Shown piece by piece: positions 26,807 to 36,153 of a stretch of 64,000 nt of DNA. The DNA is taken from assembly GCF_014837145.1 (NCBI RefSeq), contig NZ_JACYFS010000001.1, positions 124,001 through 188,000 of the forward strand. The letters run 5' to 3'. Position numbers and translations under genes: made by a program. Within the stretch, counting starts at the first letter, position 1. Each line of letters starts with the position of its first letter. The notes beneath the pieces are model-generated. The model was given only the letters and a program-made list of their open reading frames with translations. It made no database searches and was not told the origin of the DNA. Origin of the DNA: Chryseobacterium caseinilyticum. GTDB taxonomy: Bacteria > Bacteroidota > Bacteroidia > Flavobacteriales > Weeksellaceae.

Positions 26807-27685
26807 TTAAATCTGAAAAGTTTTCTGCTTCTTTATTGCACGGTTAGCCTTTCTTGTAGCTTTTCTTACTTTAAAATCAAACCATTTCTCTTTAAATAAA
26901 TTTCGCATTGCATTATCAAAATGACGGATGAGGACAAGATTTTTAAATCCACGCCACTTTTCGAGCCAGCTGGATGGCAATGCTCTTACCGAAACAGAGT
27001 AGCCTTCGGTCTCATACTGGATGTAATGCCACCATCCCGACGGAATGTACAGAGTTTCGCCAGGTTGAATAACTGCTTCATAGCCGTTGACGTATTTCAA
27101 ACCCGGAAATTCATTGTAATCAGGCTCTTTTACATTGGCTATGCTGTGAAAATTGTAAGGAAGTTTATACAGTAAATCAGATTGATCCCAGGGAAAAAGC
27201 CAGATTTTTTTGATGCCCTGAAACTGTGTGATAAAAACATGAGACATATCGATATCGACATGATTTCTCGTAATAGAACCCTCACCGCCGAAAAACATAA
27301 ACGGAAGCCACTTTAAAATTTTACCTTTGGTTATATCGTTGTAATGGATGTCTTCTTTGAGTTCAGGCTTAACAGTCAGAAGATTAAATAGAAAAAGCCG
27401 GTGCTCGGTTGGTTTTGAAACAATTAAATCAAGATATTCGGAAAATGTGCTTTGACCAATCGGTTTGCTGGCAACCCGGTCTAAAGATTCAATCTCGCTT
27501 CCGTAAATATTAATTTTCTGCTCGCCGGCAACCTCCTTGAAATAATCGTAATTCCATTTTTGAAATGCAGGGCTTTCAGCATCGACAAAGTCCTCAAGAA
27601 TAACCGGTTTTGCTGGTTTTAAATGTTGTTTTAAAAAGTCTTCTGATGATATATTTCTAATTTTCTGTACCGCAGATAATCTCAT
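26807..27685 (-). CDS. JmjC/cupin-type Fe(II)- and 2-oxoglutarate-dependent hydroxylase
   Basis: 292 residues, matching the cupin-like (Cupin_8) JmjC group. The metal triad is visible as HVD (His142, Asp144) and the distal histidine in GWWHYIQYE (His220). The helper motif KKIWLFPW lies between them. These enzymes use oxygen, Fe(II) and 2-oxoglutarate to hydroxylate protein or RNA side chains; the substrate here is unknown. The C-terminal tail is strongly basic (KVRKATRKANRAIKKQK), which could help it bind nucleic acid or ribosomes. The promoter contains a long perfect palindrome next to its -7 box, so expression is probably controlled by a dedicated regulator. Confidence 0.85.
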   Translation of the reverse strand: MRLSAVQKIRNISSEDFLKQHLKPAKPVILEDFVDAESPAFQKWNYDYFKEVAGEQKINIYGSEIESLDRVASKPIGQSTFSEYLDLIVSKPTEHRLFLFNLLTVKPELKEDIHYNDITKGKILKWLPFMFFGGEGSITRNHVDIDMSHVFITQFQGIKKIWLFPWDQSDLLYKLPYNFHSIANVKEPDYNEFPGLKYVNGYEAVIQPGETLYIPSGWWHYIQYETEGYSVSVRALPSSWLEKWRGFKNLVLIRHFDNAMRNLFKEKWFDFKVRKATRKANRAIKKQKTFQI

Positions 27686-27702
27686 TTTATCAATTTAGAA
27701 AG

Positions 27703-27743
27703 CAAATATAATAAATAGTCTATAATTTTAGTAGACTATTTAT
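27703..27743 (-). promoter_or_regulatory. Promoter of the JmjC gene with an adjoining 12-bp inverted repeat
   Basis: On the minus strand the -7 box is TATATTTG (27703-27710). Directly upstream are the arms ATAAATAGTCTA (27711-27722) and TAGACTATTTAT (27732-27743), a perfect 12-base inverted repeat with a 9-base spacer. The position is that of a repressor site. Confidence 0.75.
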
Positions 27744-27840
27744 TAAAATTAATCATGTATATTCTCACAGAATAGAATGATAAAAGTAAGTAGTTTACCA
27801 TGATTTTATTAAATTAGCACACCTAAAAATTATCAAAAAA

Positions 27841-29037
27841 ATGATCTCTACAAAGTATCTTGAAAATCTACAGAACGAATTACAGAATATTGAGAATGAC
27901 GGACTTTTTAAAAAAGAAAGAATCATCACTTCTCAGCAGAGTGCCGAAATAGAAGCCAACGGAAAGAAACTTCTGAATTTCTGTGCCAACAATTACCTTG
28001 GTTTATCAAACAATCCCGAAGTGATGAAAGCTTCTCAGGATATGATAGCATCTCATGGTTACGGAATGTCTTCTGTACGTTTTATCTGCGGAACTCAGGA
28101 TATCCACAAGCAGCTGGAGCAGAAAATCGCTGACTTTTTAGGACTAGAAGATACCATTTTGTATGCAGCGTGTTTTGATGCCAACGGTGGTGTTTTCGAA
28201 CCATTATTTACAGAAGAAGATGCGATTATTTCGGACGAATTAAACCACGCTTCGATTATTGACGGCGTTCGTCTTTGCAAAGCTGCGAGATACCGCTACA
28301 AAAACAATAATATGGAAGATCTTGAAGCGCAATTGATTGCTGCTTCAGAAAAAAATCACAGATTCAAAATCATCGTTACAGACGGTGTATTTTCCATGGA
28401 CGGAATCGTTGCAGACCTGAAAGGCGTTTGTGATCTTGCTGATAAATACGACGCTTTAGTGATGGTCGACGATTCTCACGCCACCGGTTTCATCGGAAAA
28501 ACAGGTCGTGGAACACATGAAGCCAACGAAGTGATGGGCAGAGTAGATATTATTACATCCACTTTAGGAAAGGCTTTGGGTGGTGCTTTGGGCGGATTTA
28601 CTTCAGGAAAAAAGGAAATCATCGATATGTTGAGACAGCGTTCGAGACCATATTTATTTTCAAATTCACTGGCGCCTGGAATCGTTGGGGCAGCTTTGAA
28701 AGTTTTGGATATGATTTCAGACGACACTTCACTTCGCGATAAAGTAATGGAAAATGCAGAATATTTCAGAGCTGAAATGAAATCAAAAGGTTTTGATATT
28801 CCGGACGGCGATGCTGCAATTGTTCCGGTGATGTTGTATGACGCACCTTTGGCTCAGAAAATGGCTGAAAAGCTGATGGATGAAGGCATTTACGTGATTG
28901 GATTCTTCTATCCAGTAGTTCCGAAAGGCAAGGCAAGAATCAGAGTTCAGCTTTCTGCAGCGCATACAAGAGAGCACCTGGACAAGGCGATTGCAGGGTT
29001 TGAGAAAGTAGGGAAGGAGCTGGGAGTGATTTCCTAA
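27841..29037 (+). CDS. kbl: Glycine C-acetyltransferase (2-amino-3-ketobutyrate CoA ligase)
   Basis: 398 residues, the normal length. This PLP enzyme of the alpha-oxoamine synthase family splits 2-amino-3-ketobutyrate, the product of threonine dehydrogenase, into glycine and acetyl-CoA. The PLP-binding lysine is in [10 protein letters not shown] (Lys244), the PLP-contacting aspartate in [10 protein letters not shown] (Asp210), and the substrate region [10 protein letters not shown] is near residue 48. The other oxoamine synthases (BioF, HemA, KBL) share the fold; the FCANNYLG and NNMEDLE segments and the length favour KBL. No tdh gene is adjacent. A terminator follows. Confidence 0.93.
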   Translation: MISTKYLENLQNELQNIENDGLFKKERIITSQQSAEIEANGKKLLNFCANNYLGLSNNPEVMKASQDMIASHGYGMSSVRFICGTQDIHKQLEQKIADFLGLEDTILYAACFDANGGVFEPLFTEEDAIISDELNHASIIDGVRLCKAARYRYKNNNMEDLEAQLIAASEKNHRFKIIVTDGVFSMDGIVADLKGVCDLADKYDALVMVDDSHATGFIGKTGRGTHEANEVMGRVDIITSTLGKALGGALGGFTSGKKEIIDMLRQRSRPYLFSNSLAPGIVGAALKVLDMISDDTSLRDKVMENAEYFRAEMKSKGFDIPDGDAAIVPVMLYDAPLAQKMAEKLMDEGIYVIGFFYPVVPKGKARIRVQLSAAHTREHLDKAIAGFEKVGKELGVIS

Positions 29038-29060
29038 ACTTTTCATTTAAAAATATCTGA

Positions 29061-29092
29061 CGGAGTTTCATTTTTTGAAATTCCGTTTTTTA
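29061..29092 (+). terminator. Intrinsic terminator after kbl
   Basis: CGGAGTTTCA pairs with TGAAATTCCG (one mismatch), followed by TTTTTT. Confidence 0.8.
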
Positions 29093-29148
29093 TTGAGTAA
29101 ATCTGGGGTAAATTAGATTATATTTAGAACTAAATATCGTTTGCTGAT

Positions 29149-30429
29149 ATGACGAAAAAAATAATCTTAGTAATACTGTTTTCTTTGTGTAATACTTTGC
29201 AGTCGCAAAGGTCTTCTACATGTCAATGCAGTGTAGCGGGCAGGTGTGTAAATCTCCTTTACTCATCAGATAAAAGTTCTGAAAATTTTATTGAAAATAC
29301 AAACTCTAAGCGAAATGCAATCAAGAAACGGTTTGACTTTATAGAAGTAAAAACTTTGAAAAATCCGGCTTCCAAAGGTGAAATTGTAGATTCTCTGCAG
29401 TATAAAACAGAAAATTTCAATAAAGTACCAGATTTTACATCTGGAAATTATAAGATGAAAGATTCAATTTCTAAGCTTGCATTGCAGGATAAATACTATG
29501 ATATCCCAAAAGCTTCAATTATCAAAATGGGTAAAACGGGTCAGAAAATAGGTATTTTATATTCTTCCGCATCTTCTTTAACTACCAAATATTATTTAAG
29601 AATCTCGAATGACTACGGAAAAACATGGAAAAACTATTTTACAGGTCTTTGTAAAAATAACAATTATGTTTTTAAGCCACAGTCAAATTTTTTATTGTGG
29701 AAAGATGAGAATCATATTCAGATTGAAGCAGATATTGTCCAAATGACTGAACCATTAACGCTTCCGGGAGGTGGTCCGGTTTATGAAACGGTTAAAAATA
29801 ATGCTTTAGTCATAATTAATTTAAAGGAAATTTTAAAAGACAGCGATAATGATGGATGGAATGATTTAGACGAAAAAATGAACTATTTCACAAATCCATT
29901 TTCAAAAGATTCTGATGGTGACGGGATTTTTGATTCTGAAGATTTAAATCCAAAATATCCTACAATTGAAAACGACTTTACCAAGATTTTTGAAGCAATT
30001 ATTTATGGAAATTATCCTTTATTGAGAGATGAAAACTCTGTTCAAGAAACTTTCGAAATTAATATAAAAACTTTTCAAGAAGATGTCGGAAAACAGCAGG
30101 AAGAATTAGAAAAGGAGTTCCCGCAAAAGCAGAGGGATTTTTTAAGCCAACTTAGAGCAAGAATAATTGTAACAGACGATGAAAATTTAGGAAGAATAAA
30201 CACTTTTGGCGAACGCGTAATTTTTCTGACTACCAAAGAGTATTACGAATATAAAAAATTAAATCCTTTTTTTACCTATGTACAGAGCTATACCAAAATT
30301 TTTAAATGTGATGATTTAGAAGATACTTATATTCTGAAATTTGATACTATCGATTTTGGGAATACTTATCTTATTAAAAAAAGTAAAAATGGATATATTG
30401 TTTCCATAGTAGAAAGTTGGATAGTTTAA
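29149..30429 (+). CDS. Secreted protein with a calcium-binding type 3 repeat
   Basis: 426 residues with an N-terminal signal (TKKIILVILFSLCNTLQSQ) and a cysteine-rich start of the mature protein (STCQCSVAGRC). Residues 230-265 hold two DxDxDGxxD calcium-binding units (DSDNDGWNDLDE and DSDGDGIFDSED), as in thrombospondin type 3 repeats. The region before the repeat may be a beta-propeller-like sensor; the part after it is charged and helical (QEDVGKQQEELEKEF). No sorting domain was seen. It is a lone gene; the role is unknown but a surface location is likely. Confidence 0.65.
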   Translation: MTKKIILVILFSLCNTLQSQRSSTCQCSVAGRCVNLLYSSDKSSENFIENTNSKRNAIKKRFDFIEVKTLKNPASKGEIVDSLQYKTENFNKVPDFTSGNYKMKDSISKLALQDKYYDIPKASIIKMGKTGQKIGILYSSASSLTTKYYLRISNDYGKTWKNYFTGLCKNNNYVFKPQSNFLLWKDENHIQIEADIVQMTEPLTLPGGGPVYETVKNNALVIINLKEILKDSDNDGWNDLDEKMNYFTNPFSKDSDGDGIFDSEDLNPKYPTIENDFTKIFEAIIYGNYPLLRDENSVQETFEINIKTFQEDVGKQQEELEKEFPQKQRDFLSQLRARIIVTDDENLGRINTFGERVIFLTTKEYYEYKKLNPFFTYVQSYTKIFKCDDLEDTYILKFDTIDFGNTYLIKKSKNGYIVSIVESWIV

Positions 30430-30494
30430 AATTCTTACGACATTGTTATTTTATAAAGATTTCATATTAAATTCGCTTTTTTTCTGAAATAACT

Positions 30495-30502
30495 TATCTT
30501 TG
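30495..30502 (+). promoter_or_regulatory. Promoter -7 box for the HemJ-type gene
   Basis: TATCTTTG matches TAnnTTTG and lies 16 bases before the ATG. Confidence 0.5.
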
Positions 30503-30518
30503 CCCACAAATTTTTACG

Positions 30519-31076
30519 ATGCTGTATACCATCATCAAGGCGTTGCACATTATTTTTATGGTCTCTTATTTTGCGGGAATTTTTTATCTCGTGAGAATTT
30601 TTGTGTACTATAAAGATACCGATGCTTTTGATGAAACAAAAAAAAATATTCTCAGAGAACAATACACCTTTATGGCAAGACGGCTCTGGAATATCATCAC
30701 CGTTCCGGCTGGTGTAATCATGACGGTATGCGGTTTAGCAATGATTTTTTTGAATTTTAATTTAATGAAAACGCCCTGGTTTCATTTGAAGTTAACTTTC
30801 CTTGTCGGATTGGCAGTTTATCATTACTGGTGCTGGAAAAAAGTATTAAAACTAAAAGCACTCGACGGAAATACGCTTGAAACAGCGAATATAAAACTGA
30901 GACAGGCTAATGAAGTCGCTACTTTCATTTTATTTTTAGTCGTATTTACGGTAATTTTAAAATCAATGGTTATTGAATACTGGTGGCAATTAATCTGCGG
31001 ATTTTTCGTTCTGGTATTTCTGATTATGATGACGGTGAAGTTGGTTAATAAAGGAAAAGGAAAAAGAGCCAGGTAA
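30519..31076 (+). CDS. hemJ: HemJ-type protoporphyrinogen IX oxidase (UPF0093/CopD-like)
   Basis: 185 residues with four or five membrane helices. HemJ oxidises protoporphyrinogen IX in haem synthesis and depends on a conserved histidine and lysine. Here the histidine is in IIKALHIIFMVSYFAGIFYL (His10) and the lysine in WFHLKLTF (Lys91), which match the family pattern. Annotation pipelines often call such genes CopD family. The last codons (KRAR) run into a dispersed AAAGAGCCAAGT-type intergenic repeat, so the extreme C-terminus may have been changed by the repeat insertion. Haem synthesis fits the wider haem theme of this window but not a shared operon. Confidence 0.85.
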   Translation: MLYTIIKALHIIFMVSYFAGIFYLVRIFVYYKDTDAFDETKKNILREQYTFMARRLWNIITVPAGVIMTVCGLAMIFLNFNLMKTPWFHLKLTFLVGLAVYHYWCWKKVLKLKALDGNTLETANIKLRQANEVATFILFLVVFTVILKSMVIEYWWQLICGFFVLVFLIMMTVKLVNKGKGKRAR

Positions 31077-31096
31077 AAAGTAAAAAGAGCCAAGTT
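31062..31096. repeat. Dispersed AAAAGAGCCAAG/GTAAAAAG repeat at the end of hemJ
   Basis: AAAAAGAGCCAGGTAAAAAG then TAAAAAGAGCCAAG. The first copy overlaps the hemJ stop codon. Other copies are at 36598-36637, 36725-36750 (inverted), 41698-41729 and 52855-52889. Confidence 0.7.
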
Positions 31097-31127
31097 GAAA
31101 GTCTTGCTGACAATATAAAAACACTTA

Positions 31128-31274
31128 ATGTTGAATGTGAAAGGCTCAAATTTGAGTAAAATAGATTCAGATTTGAATCAAAAACATTCAACGTTCAATG
31201 TCAAAGACTCAAATTTTAGTATGAAAGATTCAATTTTGAATCAAAAAGACTCACTAGCGAGTAAAAAAGTATGA
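31128..31274 (+). repeat. Array of about seven 21-bp palindromic units, also an open heptad frame
   Basis: Units of exactly 21 bp repeat without indels, each containing a short palindrome such as ACTCAAATTTGAGT or GATTCAATTTTGAATC followed by AAAAA. Read from the ATG at 31128 the frame is open for 48 codons, and the residues repeat every seven (NLSKIDS, DLNQKHS, TFNVKDS, NFSMKDS, ILNQKDS), ending at TGA 31272-31274. A further short frame (MKRIEDDLKSKENG) follows at 31283. Whether it is expressed, a decayed gene or non-coding cannot be told. It occupies most of the 323-base gap between hemJ and gldF. Confidence 0.6.
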
Positions 31275-31399
31275 TTTCCGGTATGAAACGTATCGAAGAT
31301 GATTTAAAAAGTAAAGAAAATGGTTAAAATTGAGATTGCTTCGTGCCTCGTAATGACGCTCAAATCTCAAATATCAAACCTCAAATATCAAATTAATTT

Positions 31400-32128
31400 A
31401 TGTTTGCAATTTTAAAAAAAGAACTTTGGAGTTACTTCGGAAACTGGAGCGCATGGATCATCATTGCGGCTTTCAGTCTGATAACGACGCTGTTTTTGTT
31501 TTTTTTCGAGAATGATTCCAATATTTTCGATATCGGTTCTGCTTCGCTTCAGAGCTATTTTGTTTTGGTGCCGTGGCTTTTAATGTTTATTATTCCGGCG
31601 CTTTCGATGAAAACTTTTGCGGAGGAGCAACAAACCGGAACATTAAACTGGCTTTTCTCACAGCCTTTAAAAATCTCAGATTTGGTGACTGGGAAATTTC
31701 TTTCAGTCTGGGTTGTCGGGATTTTATGTTTAATTCCTTCACTTATTTATCTTTACACAGTCTATGTTTTAGGCGTACCCATCGGTAATATCGATATGGG
31801 AATGACGGTGGGAAGTTATTTGGGTTTAATTATTCTTATCGCTGCTTTTGCCGGTGTCGGGATTTTAGCCTCATCCATTTCCCAAAACCAGATTATGGCT
31901 TATTTGCTTGGCGTTTTCATGTCGTTCATTATGTACTTTGGAATCGAACAGCTGGCAAGCTATAAATTATTGGGAGGAGCAGATTTTATTCTTCAGAATG
32001 TCGGTTTTTACCAGCACTTTTTAGGTTTTACAAGAGGTTTAATTGACTTTAAAGATGTTGCCTATTTTGTTTTAATCATCGGCATTACGCTGTTTTTGTC
32101 AAATCATTTCATCACCAAAAAGAAGTAG
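31400..32128 (+). CDS. gldF: Gliding motility ABC transporter permease GldF
   Basis: 242 residues with six membrane helices of the ABC-2 type. GldF is the membrane part of the GldAFG transporter, which is needed for gliding in flavobacteria that have it. The opening AILKKELWSYFGNWSAWII and the TFAEEQQTGTLNWLFSQPL segment are characteristic. gldG starts 3 bases after the stop, so the two are translated together. The ATPase gldA is not here, which is usual. The presence of the pair supports, but does not prove, gliding ability. Confidence 0.93.
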   Translation: MFAILKKELWSYFGNWSAWIIIAAFSLITTLFLFFFENDSNIFDIGSASLQSYFVLVPWLLMFIIPALSMKTFAEEQQTGTLNWLFSQPLKISDLVTGKFLSVWVVGILCLIPSLIYLYTVYVLGVPIGNIDMGMTVGSYLGLIILIAAFAGVGILASSISQNQIMAYLLGVFMSFIMYFGIEQLASYKLLGGADFILQNVGFYQHFLGFTRGLIDFKDVAYFVLIIGITLFLSNHFITKKK

Positions 32129-32131
32129 ACC

Positions 32132-33799
32132 ATGAAGAAGATTAATTTTAAATCGCCCCTCGGAATTTTACTTTTTGTAATTCTGCCGCTGGTTATCGTA
32201 CTGGCATTTTCAGGAATCAGATTAGACCTTACCAAAGAGAAAAGATACACGCTTTCAGACAGTACTGTTAAAGTTTTGGAATCCATCAAAAAACCTGTGA
32301 TGGTGGAAGTTTACCTTGAAGGAGATTTTCCGGCAAGTTTCAGACAGCTTCAGAATGAAACGAAATTTATGCTTGAAGAGTTCAGAAAAATCAATTCTAA
32401 CGTAGATTTCAGGTTTACAGATCCGATTAAAAACAGAATTCCTGAAGATACGCTGATGGCAATGGGAATGCAGAAATCTATTCTGCCGGACGAAAAAGAA
32501 GGGAAGATTACACAGATTGAAGTTTATCCTTATGCTGTAGTAAAATATCAGGGGAGAGGAATTTCAATTCCGCTGATTGTGCAGCAGAACAATATCAACG
32601 CACAGGATCAGTTGAGGAAATCAATTGAAAATCTTGAGTATACGCTTGCTTCAAACATCAAAGCTGTGGCAACAGATGAAAGAAAGAAGATTGGTGTCTT
32701 GGTGAATCAGGACGAACTGAGCCCTTCTGAATTTGAAAGTTTCATGCAGATTGCCAATGAAAATTATCAGGCAGGACCGGTGATTCCAAAAAATACGAAA
32801 GAACTTTCACTGGAAGATCTCCCGATGCTGAAACAGATGAATGCTCTGGTGATTGCAAAACCCCGAAAAGCTTTTACAGACGGTGAAAAACTCATCCTTG
32901 ACCAGTACATTATGAACGGCGGAAAAACGCTGTGGATGATTGATGCCGTGAATGCTGAAATGGATACGCTGACGAGGTCAAAAAAATTAATGCCTTTCCC
33001 GGTAGACATCAATATGACCGACTTCTTTTTCAATTACGGACTCAGAATAAATCCGGCTTTGGTAAAAGATGTTAAAAAATACGCTTTATTGAAAATTGTA
33101 ACGGGTGAAATTAACGGAAATCCGCAGTTCAGCAGTCTTCCGTGGCCATATTTTCCTTTGGGAATTGCAGAAAACAATCATCCGATTACGAAAAATATTA
33201 ATCCGGTAAAATTTGAATTTCCGACATCGATTGATACTTTAGGCGGAAAGAAATTTAAAACCAAAATACTTTTCGAATCCAGTGAAAGAACTTTACTGAA
33301 ACAGGTTCCGAACTACGTGGAGCTGAAAGAAATTGCAAGTGTTGACAGCCTTGGGCAGATGGAGAGACCAAGTACACCAAAAATTTTCGCAGTAGCCTTG
33401 GAGGGAAAATTCAACTCTGCGTATGCTTCGAGAATTGAGAGAAAGGGCTATCCCAACTTTAAATCTGAAAGTCCGGAAAACAAAATGATTGTGATTGCAG
33501 ACGGCGATCTTGCGAGAAATAAAATCGTAAAAGGACAACCATTACCGCTGGGAATCGACAGGCTGACAGATGAACAGTTCGGAAATGAGCAGTTTTTGAG
33601 AAATGCCCTCGACTATCTTTTGGACGACAGCAATCTGATAGAACTGCGAAACAGAAACATCGAAGAGCGTCTTCTCGACAGGTACAGAATCACAGAAGAG
33701 AAAGCGAAATGGCAGTGGCTGAATTTGCTTTTACCTTTGGCAATTATCGGTCTTTTAGGAGGATTATTCTTCTGGCTGAGAAAGAAGAAATTTGGATAA
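32132..33799 (+). CDS. gldG: Gliding motility ABC transporter auxiliary protein GldG
   Basis: 555 residues. One membrane helix near the start (about 12-28) and one near the end (about 530-548) enclose a large periplasmic domain of the GldG/IFT52-like type. The motif RLDLTKEKRYTLSDSTVKVL at about residue 30 is typical. It works with GldF and GldA in the gliding ABC transporter. The gene ends at a terminator shared with the convergent neighbour. Confidence 0.94.
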   Translation: MKKINFKSPLGILLFVILPLVIVLAFSGIRLDLTKEKRYTLSDSTVKVLESIKKPVMVEVYLEGDFPASFRQLQNETKFMLEEFRKINSNVDFRFTDPIKNRIPEDTLMAMGMQKSILPDEKEGKITQIEVYPYAVVKYQGRGISIPLIVQQNNINAQDQLRKSIENLEYTLASNIKAVATDERKKIGVLVNQDELSPSEFESFMQIANENYQAGPVIPKNTKELSLEDLPMLKQMNALVIAKPRKAFTDGEKLILDQYIMNGGKTLWMIDAVNAEMDTLTRSKKLMPFPVDINMTDFFFNYGLRINPALVKDVKKYALLKIVTGEINGNPQFSSLPWPYFPLGIAENNHPITKNINPVKFEFPTSIDTLGGKKFKTKILFESSERTLLKQVPNYVELKEIASVDSLGQMERPSTPKIFAVALEGKFNSAYASRIERKGYPNFKSESPENKMIVIADGDLARNKIVKGQPLPLGIDRLTDEQFGNEQFLRNALDYLLDDSNLIELRNRNIEERLLDRYRITEEKAKWQWLNLLLPLAIIGLLGGLFFWLRKKKFG

Positions 33800-33808
33800 T
33801 GAAATAGA

Positions 33809-33838
33809 AAAAGAGAAACTTGCGGGTTTCTCTTTTTT
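33809..33838. terminator. Terminator after gldG, shared by the convergent gene
   Basis: AAAAGAGAAAC pairs with GTTTCTCTTTT over a 6-base loop, with A and T runs on both sides. Confidence 0.82.
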
Positions 33839-33841
33839 GTT

Positions 33842-34246
33842 TTAGGATGCTAATATTGAATCTAATTTATCAATTACCTTACTTCGATAAGCATCAAGAT
33901 TTGCAGGTAGTCTTGCTTCATATAAATTATTAGCCGACTTCGCATTTTCACCTCTCATATTACCTTTCCAAAATTCATTTTTTAGTGCCTTGTAAAATTC
34001 ATCCTGATTGTAGATCAAAAGCTCATTTACTTGATCTTTACTTAGTTTTTTCTGTTGTTCCAAAATCATGTTCTTGCTTTCAAGATAATATTTATTCTGT
34101 AAAAGCTGAAGATTAACATTTTTTACATTTCCCGTTTGAAGCCGATAAGTTTCCACAAATTCTTTTTGCTTCTTTATTTCCTTTGATTGTGCCGTGGCAA
34201 GTCCTACACTAAAGATAGTAAGCAGAACAATAGTAATTTTTTTCAT
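33842..34246 (-). CDS. Small helical secreted protein, unknown
   Basis: 134 residues with a signal peptide ending in GLATAQ. The mature part is charged and almost entirely helical (SKEIKKQKEFVETYR, then NKYYLESKNMILEQQKK) with no cysteine. The gene is convergent with gldG across a shared terminator. The family was not recognised; a periplasmic, chaperone-like or structural role would be only a guess. Confidence 0.6.
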   Translation of the reverse strand: MKKITIVLLTIFSVGLATAQSKEIKKQKEFVETYRLQTGNVKNVNLQLLQNKYYLESKNMILEQQKKLSKDQVNELLIYNQDEFYKALKNEFWKGNMRGENAKSANNLYEARLPANLDAYRSKVIDKLDSILAS

Positions 34247-34425
34247 TTTGTCTAATTATTTACTGAAATAAATATAGTAATTAAATCTGTACTATGTGAT
34301 TTTTCTTTAAAAAAAATTAAACGATTATTTTTGTGGCTTGGAAAAAGGAAATTTGGATAAAATGAGATTGAAAGAGAGAAACTTTTGGGTTTGTCTTATT
34401 TTTATCTAACTATTTAATTTTTATT

Positions 34426-34971
34426 TTACTTAAAAAAAGAATATCTATGTAATATTGACATCAAATTGTATAGAATTGACAGATCTTGATTCTCGTTTTT
34501 AGTTCTAAATTCTAACAAGTTCACAGAGAAATATCCAGAAACTACTTTTCCTTTCTTTCTCACAATTAACAAGTATATATTACTGTGAGTTTCTTTGTTA
34601 TTGCAAAAATTAACATAAAAATTATTTTTTAACTGAGAAAGGTTTTCATTTACTAATTCAAAATCTTGTTGATGAATAGTTACATAAATTACTTTTGAGG
34701 TATCTTTTTTATATCCAAATATTTTATCATTTTTAATTGCAAATACTGTTAATTCCCCCTTGAATCTATCAGGTTTCTTTAATAATATCAGTTCAGTATC
34801 GCTGTTCGAATAATTATTGTCCAAGTGACTTCTGTAATCATCTACGTCGATGTTACTGTAAATAGTTTTAAATTCTTTAAAATCTTTGGTTTGTTCTATA
34901 TTACAATTTATCTCTTGAGCTTTAAAGTTGAAAAAATTGAGAAAAACAATAAATATGCAAATTGTTTTCAT
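34426..34971 (-). CDS. Secreted protein of unknown function
   Basis: 181 residues. A signal peptide (MKTICIFIVFLNFFNFKAQ) precedes a mixed domain with two cysteines (INCNIEQ and VNFCNNKE). Codon use is AT-rich like its two neighbours at 33842 and 35021 on the same strand. No motif was recognised. Confidence 0.55.
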   Translation of the reverse strand: MKTICIFIVFLNFFNFKAQEINCNIEQTKDFKEFKTIYSNIDVDDYRSHLDNNYSNSDTELILLKKPDRFKGELTVFAIKNDKIFGYKKDTSKVIYVTIHQQDFELVNENLSQLKNNFYVNFCNNKETHSNIYLLIVRKKGKVVSGYFSVNLLEFRTKNENQDLSILYNLMSILHRYSFFK

Positions 34972-35020
34972 AAGATTTTAAGGTTTTCTTTTAAAAAATC
35001 AGGTTAAATTTAGGTCAAGA

Positions 35021-36064
35021 CTACTTCCATTGATAGTTTTCAGACCAGGCATAAAATCTCTCTATTTCTTTACTGTTTTCCTGATGATATTTCAAAACAT
35101 CATCACTTTGCTTCGGATAAGAAATAATGTAAGCAAACGCCTCTATCAATTTCCTCTCTTTCATTTCAATAAAATAAGGTGTTAAAAATTCTCTGTAGAA
35201 ACCCTTTTTTCCTTTTTGAGATTCTTGCAGTACAGATGTGATTGTGTCTATTTTGTCCTGTAATTTTTGACAGTCGGTTTTGTCTTTATTTTTTTCATCA
35301 TAATCAAGCGCTACAGCAAGAGGTAAGATAAGTTCAACAACCGAAAAATCGTCGGGAGATTTTTTATTTTTTTCCGACTTTTCTAATGTTTTAGCATCTA
35401 TTGATACAGAAACGCTTTTGTCACTTTTTTGGTCAACACCTTTTTTAATTTGATTTTGCAAAAATTCCAATTGTCCGGCAGCACGCTGAGATTTATTGTC
35501 TATGCTCAAATATCGTAGAGAGCATAACATAGATATTGCTCTATTATTTTCATTTAGTACGGCTAATGCATTCAAAGTTCCGGGATGATCAGGATTAAGT
35601 TGAAGAGATCTTTGGAAAGATTCTAATGATTTATCAATCTGTTTGTTATTGACTAAAGTAATACCTTTATTAAAATGGAGTTGGTAAAAATCCGGATATT
35701 TTTTTAATCCTTCATCGTATATTTTCAAAGCTTCCAAAGGTCTTTTAGAATGATCCAAACTGTTCCCATAGTTAAGATAAACAGTTTTGATATCTTCATT
35801 TTTAAAATTAGCAATTATAAACTGACAGATTTTTATGGCTTCACCGTAGTTTTTTGTAGCTTCAAAAGTCATGGATTTTTCAGTAAGAGCAAGTAAGTTA
35901 TTCTTGTCCAGGATCAACGCTTCATCATACTTTTTTAACGCTTCATCATATTTTTCTTCGTCATGCAGTGTGATCCCTTCTGCCACTTTTTCTTCCGCAC
36001 CGGTTTTATTTTGTGAGAATCCGAAAAATGGAATTAGAATTAACAGCAGTTTAATTTTTCGCAT
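35021..36064 (-). CDS. Secreted tetratricopeptide repeat protein
   Basis: 347 residues. A signal peptide (RKIKLLLILIPFFGFSQ) is followed by about five TPR units (residues 22-185), with signatures such as YDEALKKYDEAL, YGEAIKICQFI and IDKSLESFQRSLQLNPDHPG. A charged linker and a helical C-terminal domain of unknown type come next. TPRs mediate protein contacts, so it is likely a periplasmic scaffold. The 49 bases to the next gene downstream suggest possible co-transcription with the 181-residue secreted protein. Confidence 0.75.
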   Translation of the reverse strand: MRKIKLLLILIPFFGFSQNKTGAEEKVAEGITLHDEEKYDEALKKYDEALILDKNNLLALTEKSMTFEATKNYGEAIKICQFIIANFKNEDIKTVYLNYGNSLDHSKRPLEALKIYDEGLKKYPDFYQLHFNKGITLVNNKQIDKSLESFQRSLQLNPDHPGTLNALAVLNENNRAISMLCSLRYLSIDNKSQRAAGQLEFLQNQIKKGVDQKSDKSVSVSIDAKTLEKSEKNKKSPDDFSVVELILPLAVALDYDEKNKDKTDCQKLQDKIDTITSVLQESQKGKKGFYREFLTPYFIEMKERKLIEAFAYIISYPKQSDDVLKYHQENSKEIERFYAWSENYQWK

Positions 36065-36153
36065 AATATTATTTTAGAAATTAGTTTTATTTTTCTAAAG
36101 ATAATTATTTGCAATGAAAAATTTTAAAAATTATTCAAAAGACATTGATATTT

